DNA of 64,000 nucleotides from JAPEKQ01 sp964516845 (GTDB lineage Bacteria > Joyebacterota > Joyebacteria > Joyebacterales > Joyebacteraceae): the NCBI GenBank assembly GCA_964516845.1, contig CAZEXP010000010.1:1-64000 (forward strand), given 5' to 3'. The position numbers and the translations under genes are program-made. Shown here one piece after another: positions 7,582-16,483 of the stretch; position 1 is the first letter of the stretch; each line of letters opens with the position of its first letter. Below the pieces are notes generated by a model. That model was not told where the DNA came from. It saw nothing but the letters and a program-made list of their open reading frames with translations, and ran no database searches.

Positions 7582-9712
7582 CAGTGTCACCTCCAGCGAT
7601 ATCCGTAAGGAGTATTCTTACGTCGACGGCCTTCGCTCCGTGGCCCTGTTCGTACGCCACGAGCGGGTTGACCTCGATGTCCGATATGTCTTCCATGTGT
7701 CGGATGACGGTCCCTATCCGGATGACCGCGTCCAGCACGCTCTCGATATCCTTGCGTTCCTCGCCGCGGACCCCGAGCAGGAGCGGGAAGGCCCTGATCT
7801 CCTTCATCATCTCGAGCGCCTCGGCGCGGTTCAGGGGGACGGCGCGGAACGAGATGTCCTTGAGGACCTCCACGTAGATGCCGCCCATTCCGAACATGAT
7901 GATCGGACCGAATCCCGCGTCGCGCCTCGCGCCGACGATCAGCTCAACGCCGGGGGGCGCCATCTCCATGACCTGGATGCCCTGGATGCGGGCGCCGGGG
8001 ACGTTGGTCCGGCAGTTCCGCATGATGGCTTCGTACGCGTCGATGACCTCTTCGGTGTTCTCGAGGTCGAGCGCTACGCCTCCGGAGTCGCTCTTGTGGA
8101 GGATGTCCCGCGAGACGATCTTCATCACGACCGGATACCCGATCTCGGCGGCGAGCTTGACCGCCTCGTCAAGGCTCTTCGCGGTCCTGGTCGCCGGGAG
8201 CGGGATGCCGGCGGCGTCCATGACGCGCCGACCCTCGTCCGCGAGGAGGAAGCTGCGGCGGTCGGCCCTGGCTTCCGCGATGACCTGGTGGATCGCTTCG
8301 AAGTCGATGTGCTCCTCGTGCACCTCATCGGTCCACTGCTCGAGGTAGCGGCGGTAGCGGTAGACGCCGCCGAGGCATGCAACGGTCTCGTAGACATCGC
8401 CGAAGACCGGCGCGCCCTCCTTCGAGAGTTCGTTCTGGATCCTCTCGGTGTTCTCGCCGCCGAAGACGGAGAACGCGATCGGTTTGCCGGCCGCGCGGTA
8501 TCGCGCCGTGTTCTTGAGGATCATGTCGCCGAGGTTGTCGGCGTCGAACACGGCGGTCTCGCAGTAGAGCGCCAGAACCGACGCGATGGCGTCGCTCTCG
8601 AGGGCGGCATCCATCGCCATGGTGTAGTCCGCGGAGCTGGCGCCGCCGGTGATGTCGATGGGGTTCTTGGTCGAACCGAACGCCGGCGTGGCCGGATCGA
8701 AGATCTCCTTGAGCGCGGTCACATCGTCGTACATCTTGACGTCGTACTTCTCGCACGCGTCGGTGGCGAGCACCCCGATGCCGCCGCCGTTGGTGATGAT
8801 GACGGTGTTGTCGCCGCTCGGAATGGCGGTGTCGGGGAGGAACTTGCAGAGGTTGAAGGCCTCCTTGATGCTCTCCGAGCGCAGCACGCCGCACTGCCGC
8901 ATGACCGCGTCGAAGATCTCGTCGGATCCGGCGAGCGAACCCGTGTGCGATGCGGCGGCCACCGCGCCGCGCTTCGAACGGCCCGACTTGATGACGACGA
9001 CCGGCTTCTTCCGCGTCGCGGTCTTGAGGACCTCTACGAGGCGCCCGCCGTTCTTCACGCCCTCTATGTACATGAAGATGACGTCCGTGAGATCGTCGTC
9101 CATCAGATAGGTGACAAGGTCCGCCTCGTCGACGTCGACCTTGTTGCCGACCGAGACGATCGCCGAGATGCCGACGTTCTCAACCGCGGTCTTGCCGATC
9201 ATCGCCAGGCCGAGTGCGCCGCTCTGCGTGATGATGGCGACGCCGCCCTTCTTGATGCCGCCGGGACCGAATGTTGCGTCGATCGACGCGCCGGCCGAGT
9301 ACATTCCGAAGATGTTGGGGCCGAGGAGCCGCATCCCGTGTTCACGGGCGTAGTCCATGATCCGGCGCTCTTCCTCGATGTTGCCCACTTCGGAGAAGCC
9401 CGACGTGATCACCAGATTGAATGCGGCCCGCCGTTCTCCGGCGGCCTTGACCGCGTCGTACGTGTACTTCGCCGGGACGCAGGTCACGATGAGATCGACG
9501 TCCATCTCGACGTCGGCCATCGATTCTGCCACGGGCAGCCCGAGGATTTCTCCGCCCTTCGGGTTGACCGGATAGATGCGGCCCTCGAATCCCCCGTTGA
9601 TGATGTTCGCGAGGATCTTCGAACCGATCTTGGTCTCGTTGTGCGACGCTCCGATGACCGCGACCGACCGCGGTTTGAAGAGTCGTCTGATGTCAGGCGC
9701 TTCGTGCGTCAT
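7574..9712 (-). CDS. Acetate-CoA ligase (ADP-forming), fused alpha-beta subunits
   Basis: 712 residues. In order: a CoA-binding Rossmann domain (PRSVAVIGASHNETKIGS), two succinyl-CoA-ligase-like domains with the phosphorylated His256 in AASHTGSLAGSD, then a C-terminal ATP-grasp domain (GYPVVMKIVSRDILHKSD). This is the fused acyl-CoA synthetase (NDP-forming) that makes acetate or another acid plus ATP from acyl-CoA, ADP and phosphate; it is reversible. The ATG at 9712 is preferred over a TTG 30 bases upstream because AGAGGA precedes it. It overlaps the CoA-transferase/GNAT gene by 20 bases and the DRTGG gene by eight, so the three form one operon. Substrate preference cannot be read. Confidence 0.9.
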   Translation of the reverse strand: MTHEAPDIRRLFKPRSVAVIGASHNETKIGSKILANIINGGFEGRIYPVNPKGGEILGLPVAESMADVEMDVDLIVTCVPAKYTYDAVKAAGERRAAFNLVITSGFSEVGNIEEERRIMDYAREHGMRLLGPNIFGMYSAGASIDATFGPGGIKKGGVAIITQSGALGLAMIGKTAVENVGISAIVSVGNKVDVDEADLVTYLMDDDLTDVIFMYIEGVKNGGRLVEVLKTATRKKPVVVIKSGRSKRGAVAAASHTGSLAGSDEIFDAVMRQCGVLRSESIKEAFNLCKFLPDTAIPSGDNTVIITNGGGIGVLATDACEKYDVKMYDDVTALKEIFDPATPAFGSTKNPIDITGGASSADYTMAMDAALESDAIASVLALYCETAVFDADNLGDMILKNTARYRAAGKPIAFSVFGGENTERIQNELSKEGAPVFGDVYETVACLGGVYRYRRYLEQWTDEVHEEHIDFEAIHQVIAEARADRRSFLLADEGRRVMDAAGIPLPATRTAKSLDEAVKLAAEIGYPVVMKIVSRDILHKSDSGGVALDLENTEEVIDAYEAIMRNCRTNVPGARIQGIQVMEMAPPGVELIVGARRDAGFGPIIMFGMGGIYVEVLKDISFRAVPLNRAEALEMMKEIRAFPLLLGVRGEERKDIESVLDAVIRIGTVIRHMEDISDIEVNPLVAYEQGHGAKAVDVRILLTDIAGGDTDA

Positions 9713-11612
9713 CTGGTCCTCTGAATCCGATGCGGAGTTCAACGACTCCGGCTTCAGCGGTTCTGTGAATATCGAATCCCATGCGCGAGAACATGTGAAG
9801 CATGGGCGCGTTCTCGTAGAGCACCTCGGCCGTGAAACCGAGGAGACCCTGACTTCGAGCGAGCGTCGTGAGGTAGTTGAGGAGTTCGGTCCCGACGCCC
9901 TGGTCCTGATGGTCGTCGCGGACGACGAGCGCCACCTCGGCGGTGTGCGTCGGCTCGTGAATGCCGTACTGCCCGACGCCGACTATCTCCTCGACGCCCT
10001 CCTCGAGCTGCCTGATCGCCAGCATGACCATTTCCTTCGTGAAGTCGATGATCACGAAGTCCTGGAGTCTCTCGTGCGGCATGTCCGTCCGGCTCGACAT
10101 GAACCGTCGCCGAACGCTCTCATCCGAGAGCGAATAGAAAAAGTCCTTCAGCCGCGGCTCGTCGCTGATCTTCACGGGGCGGATGAGGATGTCGAGTCCG
10201 GAGCGTGTGGTCCGGTAGACCTCGAGCTCCTCGGGATACTCGCCCTTCTTGCCGGCTATGAACGCCTGGTCCTTGTAGACCATCGACCGCTTCTTGGCCT
10301 CGCTGATGAGCCACGAGCGGAACTTCGGGTGCGCGATCGAGGAGAGCTCCATCGCGCGCTCGCGGATGTTCTTCCCGTGGAGGTAGGCAATGCCGTACTC
10401 GGTGATGACGTAGTTGATGTCGCCGCGGATGAGCGTCACTCCAGCGCCCTCGTCGAGTACCGGAACGATCCTCGATATCTCATCGTCCCGCGCGGTGGAG
10501 GGGAGGGCCAGGATGGTGCGCCCGCCCGGTGCGAGCACCGCGCCGCGCATGAAATCGGCCTGTCCGCCGATACCGCTGTAGAACGTCTGCCCGAGCGAAA
10601 CCGCCGTGGCCTGTCCCGTCAGGTCGATCTGGAGCGCCGAGTTGATCGCCGTCATGTTTCGGATCTGCGCGATCGTCAGCGGGTTGTTCGTGTAGTCGAT
10701 CTCGCGGAACGCCACCGCCGGGTTGTCGTGGAGGAAGTCGTAGGTCGCCTGCTGTCCCATGCAGAACGTCGCGACCGTCTTGCCGCGGTCGATGGTCTTT
10801 CGGGTGTTGTCGATCACACCGGCCTTCATCAGCGCTACGATGCCGTCGCTGATGAGCTCGGTGTGCACGCCGAGGTGCTTCTTCTCGAAGAGGTTCGAGA
10901 GGATGGCGTCCGGGAGGCTGCCGTAGCCGACCTGGATGGTGTCACCGTCCTGGACGATGCGCGAGACGTACTTGCCGATCCGCCCCGCGATCTCTCCGGG
11001 GACCGTCGCCTCGTACGTGAGGAGTGGCTCGTCGTGCGGGACGATGAAGTCGACGTCGTCGATATGGACGAACGCGTCGCCGTGGATACGGGGCATGTAC
11101 GCGTTCGCCTGCGCGATGACGGTCGTCGCCATCTCGGTGGCGGCCTTCGTGATGTCGACCGCCACACCCAGACTCATGAAGCCGTGCGCGTCGGGGAGTG
11201 AGGTCTGGATGAGAGCGACGTCGACAGGCACGCGGCGCTTGCGGAAGAGCGCGGGAACCTGAGAGAGGAAGACCGGCGTATAGTCGGCCATGCCCGCGTT
11301 CACCGCGTCGCGCGTGCTGTCGCTGACGAAGAAGGAATTGTGCCTGAAGTTGTACTCGAACTTCGGATCCGCGTAGGGGGCGACACCGAGCGTCCAGACG
11401 TGGAGTACCTCGGCGTCACTGAATGCCTTGGGATCCGACTCAACGAAGTCGATCAGAGAGCGGACCAGGAACTGCGGCTCGCCGCACGCCGTGCTGATGA
11501 AGATCGTCTGGCCCCTGTGGATGTGGCCGAAGGCGGTCTTCAGTTCGGCAAACTTCTCCGGGTACCGCTGCCGGAGACCCTCCATCGCTTCTCTGCCGGC
11601 TGTGCGGTCCAT
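9693..11612 (-). CDS. Acetyl-CoA hydrolase/transferase fused to GNAT acetyltransferase
   Basis: 639 residues. Residues about 1-450 match the acetyl-CoA hydrolase/4-hydroxybutyrate CoA-transferase family (IQTSLPDAHGFMSLGVAVD, GYGSLPDAILSNL, YSGIGGQADFMRGA, VITEYGIAYLHGK). Residues about 465-630 are a GNAT domain with the acetyl-CoA pyrophosphate loop QDQGVGTELL and NAPMLHMFSRMGF. The first half moves CoA between carboxylates; the second may acetylate a protein or small molecule using acetyl-CoA. This fusion is known in bacteria but its acceptor is not. The start is ATG with GGAGGG five bases upstream; an ATG seven codons earlier lacks a site. It is the first gene of the operon. Confidence 0.87.
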   Translation of the reverse strand: MDRTAGREAMEGLRQRYPEKFAELKTAFGHIHRGQTIFISTACGEPQFLVRSLIDFVESDPKAFSDAEVLHVWTLGVAPYADPKFEYNFRHNSFFVSDSTRDAVNAGMADYTPVFLSQVPALFRKRRVPVDVALIQTSLPDAHGFMSLGVAVDITKAATEMATTVIAQANAYMPRIHGDAFVHIDDVDFIVPHDEPLLTYEATVPGEIAGRIGKYVSRIVQDGDTIQVGYGSLPDAILSNLFEKKHLGVHTELISDGIVALMKAGVIDNTRKTIDRGKTVATFCMGQQATYDFLHDNPAVAFREIDYTNNPLTIAQIRNMTAINSALQIDLTGQATAVSLGQTFYSGIGGQADFMRGAVLAPGGRTILALPSTARDDEISRIVPVLDEGAGVTLIRGDINYVITEYGIAYLHGKNIRERAMELSSIAHPKFRSWLISEAKKRSMVYKDQAFIAGKKGEYPEELEVYRTTRSGLDILIRPVKISDEPRLKDFFYSLSDESVRRRFMSSRTDMPHERLQDFVIIDFTKEMVMLAIRQLEEGVEEIVGVGQYGIHEPTHTAEVALVVRDDHQDQGVGTELLNYLTTLARSQGLLGFTAEVLYENAPMLHMFSRMGFDIHRTAEAGVVELRIGFRGPDDARSA

Positions 11613-11656
11613 GACATCCCTCCGAATGAGCATTCAGTAATAGGGCAACACTATGA

Positions 11657-11685
11657 ATGTTCTCGCACCCGCATTGCAAAGTCAA
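11657..11685 (-). promoter_or_regulatory. Possible promoter of the CoA-metabolism operon
   Basis: On the minus strand TTGACT (11685-11680) is followed after 17 bases by GAACAT (11662-11657). The -35 box is good and the -10 box weak. It lies 45 bases before the CoA-transferase/GNAT start, within the 356-base divergent gap (11613-11968) shared with the rpsU promoter. I see nothing else in that gap apart from GC-rich sequence. Confidence 0.3.
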
Positions 11686-11817
11686 CGGAATTGGGCGTGT
11701 GCGGGGCACGAACGGCCCGTGGCGGTGCGGTCGGACGCCGATCGGAGGGCCGTGGATGGGGGAGGCTGGTGGCGGCGGCGTGATTGCGGACGCAGGCGGG
11801 AAGACGCGACAAAGCGG

Positions 11818-11846
11818 TTGACACTCGCTTCAGCAATACCTATACT
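11818..11846 (+). promoter_or_regulatory. Consensus sigma70 promoter upstream of rpsU
   Basis: TTGACA (11818-11823), exactly 17 bases, then TATACT (11841-11846): a near-perfect housekeeping promoter in an otherwise very GC-rich region. Initiation near 11853 would leave a leader of about 115 bases before rpsU. It should drive rpsU-yqeY and perhaps the rest of the operon through dnaG and rpoD. Confidence 0.85.
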
Positions 11847-11968
11847 CAATCGTTTGTACGCTTAAACCATGTTGTGCGGTCGAAGCAACGCTTCGTCCTC
11901 ACGCGAGGGGGGATTCGTGTCCCTCCGACAGCCGTTGTCGCCAACCCTTGGAGGGGGGTGAACACCAG

Positions 11969-12172
11969 ATGCCAGGAGTCCGAGTCAAGGACGGAGAGTC
12001 CTTCGAGCGGGCACTGCGCCGTTTCAAGAAGCGCTGCGAGAAAGCCGGGATCCTCTCCGATCTCCGGAAGCACTCTCACTTCGAGAAGCCCAGCGAGCGC
12101 CGTAAGCGCAAGCGCAGTGCTGCCAAGCGCAAGCTGCGCAAGCTCAAGATCAAGCAGACGAAGACCAGGTAG
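11969..12172 (+). CDS. rpsU: 30S ribosomal protein S21
   Basis: 67 residues, the usual S21 size. The N-terminus PGVRVKDGESFERALRRFKKRCEKAG is diagnostic, followed by the basic tail (PSERRKRKRSAAKRKLRK). S21 sits on the 30S platform near the anti-Shine-Dalgarno end of 16S rRNA and aids initiation. The ATG at 11969 follows a long GGAGGGGGG tract; an in-frame upstream ATG at 11948 is rejected because it overlaps this site and adds non-homologous residues. It is the first gene of an extended macromolecular-synthesis operon. Confidence 0.95.
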   Translation: MPGVRVKDGESFERALRRFKKRCEKAGILSDLRKHSHFEKPSERRKRKRSAAKRKLRKLKIKQTKTR

Positions 12173-12196
12173 CCGGGTTCGATTCCGGGAGGCGGC

Positions 12197-12652
12197 ATGA
12201 GCATCCTGGACCGACTCAAGGACGACATGATCGAGGCGACCAAGGCTCGCACCAGTGAGCGCCTGGGCGTCATAAGATTCGTGCGTTCCGAAATGCAGAA
12301 TCGAGCGATCGAACTCGGTCGCGACCTCGAGGATGAGGACGCGATCGAGGTCCTCGCCCGTGTGGCGAAGCGCCACCGCGAGGCGATCGATCAGTTTGGA
12401 CCTGCCGGTCGCGACGATCTCGTCGCGAAGGAGCAGGCCGCTCTTGCGGTCGTATCGCAGTACCTCCCCGAGCAGCTGAGCGAGGGTGAGATCTCCTCTC
12501 TCGTCGATGAGGCCATCAAGGAATCGGGCGCGACGAGCGTCCGCGAGATGGGGCTCGTCATGAAGGCCGTCATGCCGAAGATGAAGGGGCGTGCGGACGG
12601 GAAGGTCGTGAAGGCCATGGTTCAGCGGCGGCTCGCCGGAGGCGAGAGCTAG
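12197..12652 (+). CDS. yqeY: GatB/YqeY domain protein
   Basis: 151 residues covering the whole YqeY fold: LKDDMIEATKARTSERLGVIRFVRSE at the N-terminus and the tRNA-binding-like C-terminal helical domain (VSQYLPEQLSEGEISSLVDEAI, MGLVMKAVMPKMKGRADGK). YqeY resembles the tail domain of GatB that grips tRNA during amidation, but no activity is firmly established for the free-standing protein. It follows rpsU by 24 bases, a gene pair widely conserved in bacteria. A GGGAGG site precedes the ATG. Confidence 0.93.
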   Translation: MSILDRLKDDMIEATKARTSERLGVIRFVRSEMQNRAIELGRDLEDEDAIEVLARVAKRHREAIDQFGPAGRDDLVAKEQAALAVVSQYLPEQLSEGEISSLVDEAIKESGATSVREMGLVMKAVMPKMKGRADGKVVKAMVQRRLAGGES

Positions 12653-12693
12653 GGGCGCGGGGGGCGGCAGGAATCCCGTGTGGAAAGGTGCTG

Positions 12694-13656
12694 ATGAAGC
12701 TCAGGAAGCTCTATGAGGCGGTTGTGAACGTCGGGATCGAGCACGATCCGCGCGGCAAGGCGGCTGTTCGAAGCGAACTCAAGCGCGTGAAGAAGACGTA
12801 CGACGGTCTCAAGGGCAACGACAAGAAGGTGTTCGACACCGAGCGTCTGACCAGCCCGTATTCCGATTCCCGCATCCTCTACGGCGCCGACGACACGGAC
12901 GTCAAGAGCGTCATCATGGGGATCGACATGGAAATTGGTGAGATCCTTCTCGCTGACCGACTCCGCGAGAAGGGACGGAGCATCGATCTCATCTGGGCGC
13001 ACCATCCCGAGGGTGGGGCACAGGCGAACCTGAGCGGCGTCATGGCGATGCAGTCAGATATCCTCCATGCTCACGGCGTGCCGATCAACGTCGCCGAGGG
13101 CATTATGAGTCCCCGCATCAAGCAGGTCGAGCGGGCCCTCATGCCGACGAACCACATGCGCGCCGTCGATGCCGCGCGCATTCTCGACATCCCGATGATC
13201 TGCACCCACACTCCGGCCGATAACTGTGTGGCCACCTATCTGCAGCAGCTGTTCGACAAGAAGAACGCAGAGACCGTCGGCGACGTGATCGCTGTGCTCC
13301 GGGACATCCCCGAGTACGCCGAAGTCGAGAAGCTCGGCGCCGGACTCAAGGTCTTCGTCGGCAGCGAGGAGCGGCGGACCGGCAAGGTGCTCGTCGACAT
13401 GACGGGCGGAACCGGTGGTTCACACAAGGCCTTCGAGACGCTCGCGAACACGTCCGACATCGGGACGATCGTGGGCATGCACATCTCGGAGAAGAACAGG
13501 GAAGAGGCCGAGAAGCACCACATCAACGTGGTCATCGCCGGGCACATTGCCAGCGACACGCTGGGAATGAACCTTCTGCTGGACGGCGTCGAGAAAGCCG
13601 CCAAGCGGAAGTTCGATCTCATCGAATGCTCCGGCTTCAGACGTTACCGCCACTAG
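12694..13656 (+). CDS. NIF3/DUF34 family metal-binding protein
   Basis: 320 residues. The Nif3-like (YbgI/YqfO, DUF34) fold is indicated by the metal-binding pattern IWAHHPEGGAQANL near residue 105, the central THTPADNCVATYL and a C-terminal HIASDTLGMNLLLDGVE. Family members form toroidal hexamers with a dinuclear metal centre; their activity is still debated (GTP cyclohydrolase-like or metal insertion). The N-terminal 60 residues are an extension with helical, basic character. ATG at 12694 is chosen because GGAAAGG lies six bases upstream. It is in line with yqeY and mutS2. Confidence 0.8.
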   Translation: MKLRKLYEAVVNVGIEHDPRGKAAVRSELKRVKKTYDGLKGNDKKVFDTERLTSPYSDSRILYGADDTDVKSVIMGIDMEIGEILLADRLREKGRSIDLIWAHHPEGGAQANLSGVMAMQSDILHAHGVPINVAEGIMSPRIKQVERALMPTNHMRAVDAARILDIPMICTHTPADNCVATYLQQLFDKKNAETVGDVIAVLRDIPEYAEVEKLGAGLKVFVGSEERRTGKVLVDMTGGTGGSHKAFETLANTSDIGTIVGMHISEKNREEAEKHHINVVIAGHIASDTLGMNLLLDGVEKAAKRKFDLIECSGFRRYRH

Positions 13657-13665
13657 GACAGGTGG

Positions 13666-13687
13666 AACCGGGGCGGTTGCCCCTGTT
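13666..13687 (+). terminator. Possible weak terminator or attenuator after the NIF3 gene
   Basis: AACCGGGGC, a four-base loop GGTT, then GCCCCTGTT form a nine-pair stem with one mismatch. It is followed by TCGG rather than a U tract, so it is at best a partial terminator ahead of mutS2. Confidence 0.3.
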
Positions 13688-13767
13688 CGGGTGAGCGGAA
13701 GCTTGAGAGGCCCCTGCGCTGCGGTCACGGCTGCGGTGCAGGACCAGCCGGAGTCTCAAAGCCGTCT

Positions 13768-16152
13768 ATGAATATCCACACCCTCGATGTCCTGGAATTC
13801 CACAAGGTCGTCCGGATGCTCGTCGACAGAACGTCGTTCGAGCCGGGCGCCGAGCGTGCAGTTGCGCTCCGGCCAACCGTCGACCTCGGCTCCATAGAAC
13901 ACGACCTCACCATCACCACGGAACTTCGGACGCTCATCGACAACGGTGCGCGGCTGCCGCTTGACCGTGCCCGGGATGCCCGGTCCCTGGCGGAGCGCAG
14001 CTCCCGCCAGGGAGCCATGCTCTCGTGCGTAGACCTCCTCGAGGTCAGAGGAGCGCTCGCGGCGGCGCGCGAGGTCCGCGAGTTCGCGTCCCGAAAGCAG
14101 GACCAGGCGCCCTTGACCTGGGAGACTGCGCAGCGGCTCTGCTCGCTGCCCGGGATCGAGGCGTCGATCGAACGCGCCATCGACGATGTGGCCGTCGAGG
14201 TCAGGGACAGCGCCAGCCGTGAACTCGGCAAGATCCGCCGGGCGCTCGAGCGGACGCGGGCGCGCATCAATGAGAAACTGCAGGCCATTCTGCAGAAGGA
14301 ACTTCGGGACGACACCGTGCAGGAGGCGGCGGTTCACATCCGCAACGGTCGTCTCGTCCTGCCGGTCAAGCGCGCGAGCCGGTCGCATCTGAAGGGCATC
14401 GTTCACGACCAGTCATCGACGGGCGCCACGCTCTTCATCGAGCCGATGAGTACCGTGCCCCTCAACAACGAACTCGCCGAACTCGCTTCCGCAGAGAAGA
14501 AGGAGATCGAAAGGATCCTCCGCGCGCTGACGGCCGAGGTGGGAGCGGAGGCCGGAGCGATACACGCCTCGACCGAGATTCTCGGCGAACTCGATCTCTA
14601 CCGGGCCGCGGCGTTTCTCTCAAGAGATCTCGACTGCGTCCGGCCGACGGTGACCTGCGACGGACGGCTCCGCATTCGCGGCGGCCGACACCCCGTGCTC
14701 GACGCGATCTTCCGTGAGACGGGCGGCAGCGTCATCCCCCTGGACCTCGATCTCGGTGTCGAGGGGAGCACGCTCGTCATCTCCGGCCCCAACGCTGGTG
14801 GGAAGACGGTCACTCTGAAGACGGTGGGTCTTCTGGTCGCCATGGCGATGTGCGGGCTTCACGTTCCGGCGCACGATGGGACGGAGATCTCGATCTTCCG
14901 CGAGATGTTCGCCGACATCGGCGACGAGCAGTCGCTCGAGATGAGCCTCTCGACCTTCTCGTCGCACCTGAGGACGATTCGCGAGATCCTCAGCGAGGCC
15001 AACGAGAAGACGCTCGTGCTTCTCGACGAACTCGGCGCGGGCACCGACCCGGACGAGGGTGCGGGTCTTGCCATCGCGATCCTCGAGGAGCTGACGAAGC
15101 GCGGCGCGGCGACGATCGCGACCACGCATCTTGGTGTCGTGAAGAACCACGTTCACGAGTACGACGGGATGGTCAATGGCTCGATGGCGTTCGATCCGGA
15201 CACATTCGAGCCCGCGTTCCGGTTCGTCCGCGGGATTCCCGGGGCGAGCCATGCGCTCTCGATCGCGGAACGGCAGGGGCTTCCTGAGGGCGTTGTGCAG
15301 CGGGCACGCGAGCTTCGGGACGCGGACGCGGCGCGCGTGGACGGGCTTCTGGCCGATCTCGTGGGCAGGGAACGCGAGCTCGAACAGACGCTTGGTCGCG
15401 CGGAGATCGAGCGGGCCCGGGCGGAGCTTCTGACGAGGGACTACGAGGAGCGGCTCGCCGGGGTCAAGGACGAGCGGAAGCAGATCCGCACGCGCGCGCT
15501 GGCCGAGGCACGCGAGATCCTCGACAATGCCCAGGGTCTCGTCGAGCAGACCGTCAAGGAGATCAAGGAGACGTCCGCGGCGCGCGAGGCGATCAAGGAG
15601 GCGCGCCGGAAGGTCAAGGAGTCTCGCGAGGACGTTGTGGAGCGGCTCGCCGAGGAGGTGCAGCCGGTCGTTGAGAAGGCGGCGGCGGAGCCGCTCGTCG
15701 AACTCGCGGTCGGGATGCGCGTCCGGCTCAAGAACGTCGGGCGTGAGGGCGAGCTCCTGGGACTGCCCGACGACCGCGGGCGCGTTCGCGTCCGCGTCAA
15801 GAACACGACTCTGACGGTCTCGGCGGAGGAACTCGTCACGCCCGAGCCCGTTTCGAAGGAGAAGATGCGGCGGCCCGCGGTCGACTACGAGCTGGCCGTC
15901 GACACGCAGCCGGCCACGGAGCTCCACCTGCGCGGCATGACGACCGACGAGATCGGGGACGCCATCGACAAGTTCCTCAGCACGGCCATCATGCAGGGGT
16001 TCACCGTCGTGCGCATCGTGCACGGGAAGGGTACCGGCGCGCTGCGGGACAAGACGCAGGAGGTGCTGCGCGGCACCCCCGCCGTGAAGTCGTTCCGTCT
16101 GGGCAAGTGGGGCGAGGGTGACACCGGCGTGACGGTCGTGGAGCTGAAGTAG
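13768..16152 (+). CDS. mutS2: MutS2 family ATPase/endonuclease
   Basis: 794 residues with the MutS2 order: an N-terminal clamp/lever region without the mismatch-recognition domain, the MutS ATPase domain with Walker A GPNAGGKT at residues 340-347 and LVLLDELGAGTDPDEGAG, a long coiled coil (about 510-640), a KOW-like segment (MRVRLKNVGREGELL), and a C-terminal Smr domain (ELHLRGMTTDEI ... VRIVHGKGTGALR). MutS2 suppresses recombination and in some bacteria rescues collided ribosomes through its Smr nuclease domain. Its placement inside an rpsU...dnaG-rpoD operon ties it to translation and replication genes. No clear Shine-Dalgarno sequence stands just before the ATG. Confidence 0.95.
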   Translation: MNIHTLDVLEFHKVVRMLVDRTSFEPGAERAVALRPTVDLGSIEHDLTITTELRTLIDNGARLPLDRARDARSLAERSSRQGAMLSCVDLLEVRGALAAAREVREFASRKQDQAPLTWETAQRLCSLPGIEASIERAIDDVAVEVRDSASRELGKIRRALERTRARINEKLQAILQKELRDDTVQEAAVHIRNGRLVLPVKRASRSHLKGIVHDQSSTGATLFIEPMSTVPLNNELAELASAEKKEIERILRALTAEVGAEAGAIHASTEILGELDLYRAAAFLSRDLDCVRPTVTCDGRLRIRGGRHPVLDAIFRETGGSVIPLDLDLGVEGSTLVISGPNAGGKTVTLKTVGLLVAMAMCGLHVPAHDGTEISIFREMFADIGDEQSLEMSLSTFSSHLRTIREILSEANEKTLVLLDELGAGTDPDEGAGLAIAILEELTKRGAATIATTHLGVVKNHVHEYDGMVNGSMAFDPDTFEPAFRFVRGIPGASHALSIAERQGLPEGVVQRARELRDADAARVDGLLADLVGRERELEQTLGRAEIERARAELLTRDYEERLAGVKDERKQIRTRALAEAREILDNAQGLVEQTVKEIKETSAAREAIKEARRKVKESREDVVERLAEEVQPVVEKAAAEPLVELAVGMRVRLKNVGREGELLGLPDDRGRVRVRVKNTTLTVSAEELVTPEPVSKEKMRRPAVDYELAVDTQPATELHLRGMTTDEIGDAIDKFLSTAIMQGFTVVRIVHGKGTGALRDKTQEVLRGTPAVKSFRLGKWGEGDTGVTVVELK

Positions 16153-16166
16153 CGGGGAGAGAGAGA

Positions 16167-16373
16167 GTGAGGACCAGACGGATCGGAGCTCGCTGGCCAC
16201 GCGTGGCGGCAGTGGCATTCGGGCTCTCGGCCATCATCAGCTGGATGCTGCTTCTCGACCAGGGAGCATCGACGGCGAGGGTCATCGCGGCAGCGGCCAC
16301 CACTGTGGCGTCCGCCATCTCGATCATCCGTCTCAGAAGGGGGCAGGGTGATGGAACGGAACGCGAGGCATGA
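16167..16373 (+). CDS. Small two-helix membrane protein, function unknown
   Basis: 68 residues. A basic N-terminus (MRTRRIGARWPR) is followed by two hydrophobic segments, roughly residues 13-31 and 37-56, and a charged tail (RLRRGQGDGTEREA). I do not recognise the family. The start is GTG after a GGGGAGAGAGAG tract; the gene begins 14 bases after mutS2 and its stop overlaps a second tiny frame by an ATGA junction. The tight packing argues for a real, co-translated gene, but coding evidence is modest. Confidence 0.5.
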   Translation: MRTRRIGARWPRVAAVAFGLSAIISWMLLLDQGASTARVIAAAATTVASAISIIRLRRGQGDGTEREA

Positions 16374-16483
16374 GCGTCGGTCTCGCCATTCATGCGGCGA
16401 CATTCGTCCCCGGGATGTTCTGGGGGCGTGACCGGGAAGAGCGCGAGATCAGGGAACTGATGGACAAGGACCGGGGAGAGTAG
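16370..16483 (+). CDS. Candidate 37-residue ORF between the membrane gene and dnaG
   Basis: The frame starts with an ATG that shares ATGA with the previous stop and ends in TAG directly abutting the dnaG ATG. It encodes a short hydrophobic/aromatic N-terminal half (LAIHAATFVPGMFWGR) and a strongly charged helix (DREEREIRELMDKDRG). The region leaves no untranslated base between three successive frames, and its 3' end supplies the dnaG ribosome-binding site (GGGGAGAG). It may be a small protein or merely a coupling leader for dnaG. Confidence 0.4.
   Translation: MSVGLAIHAATFVPGMFWGRDREEREIRELMDKDRGE

Noticed and set aside
7526..9724. 732-residue open frame on the plus strand opposite the acetate-CoA ligase gene
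   Set aside because: It is the complement of a well-supported gene, rich in Arg/Asp/Val/His low-information sequence, and has no recognisable domain; such long shadows are normal in GC-rich DNA.
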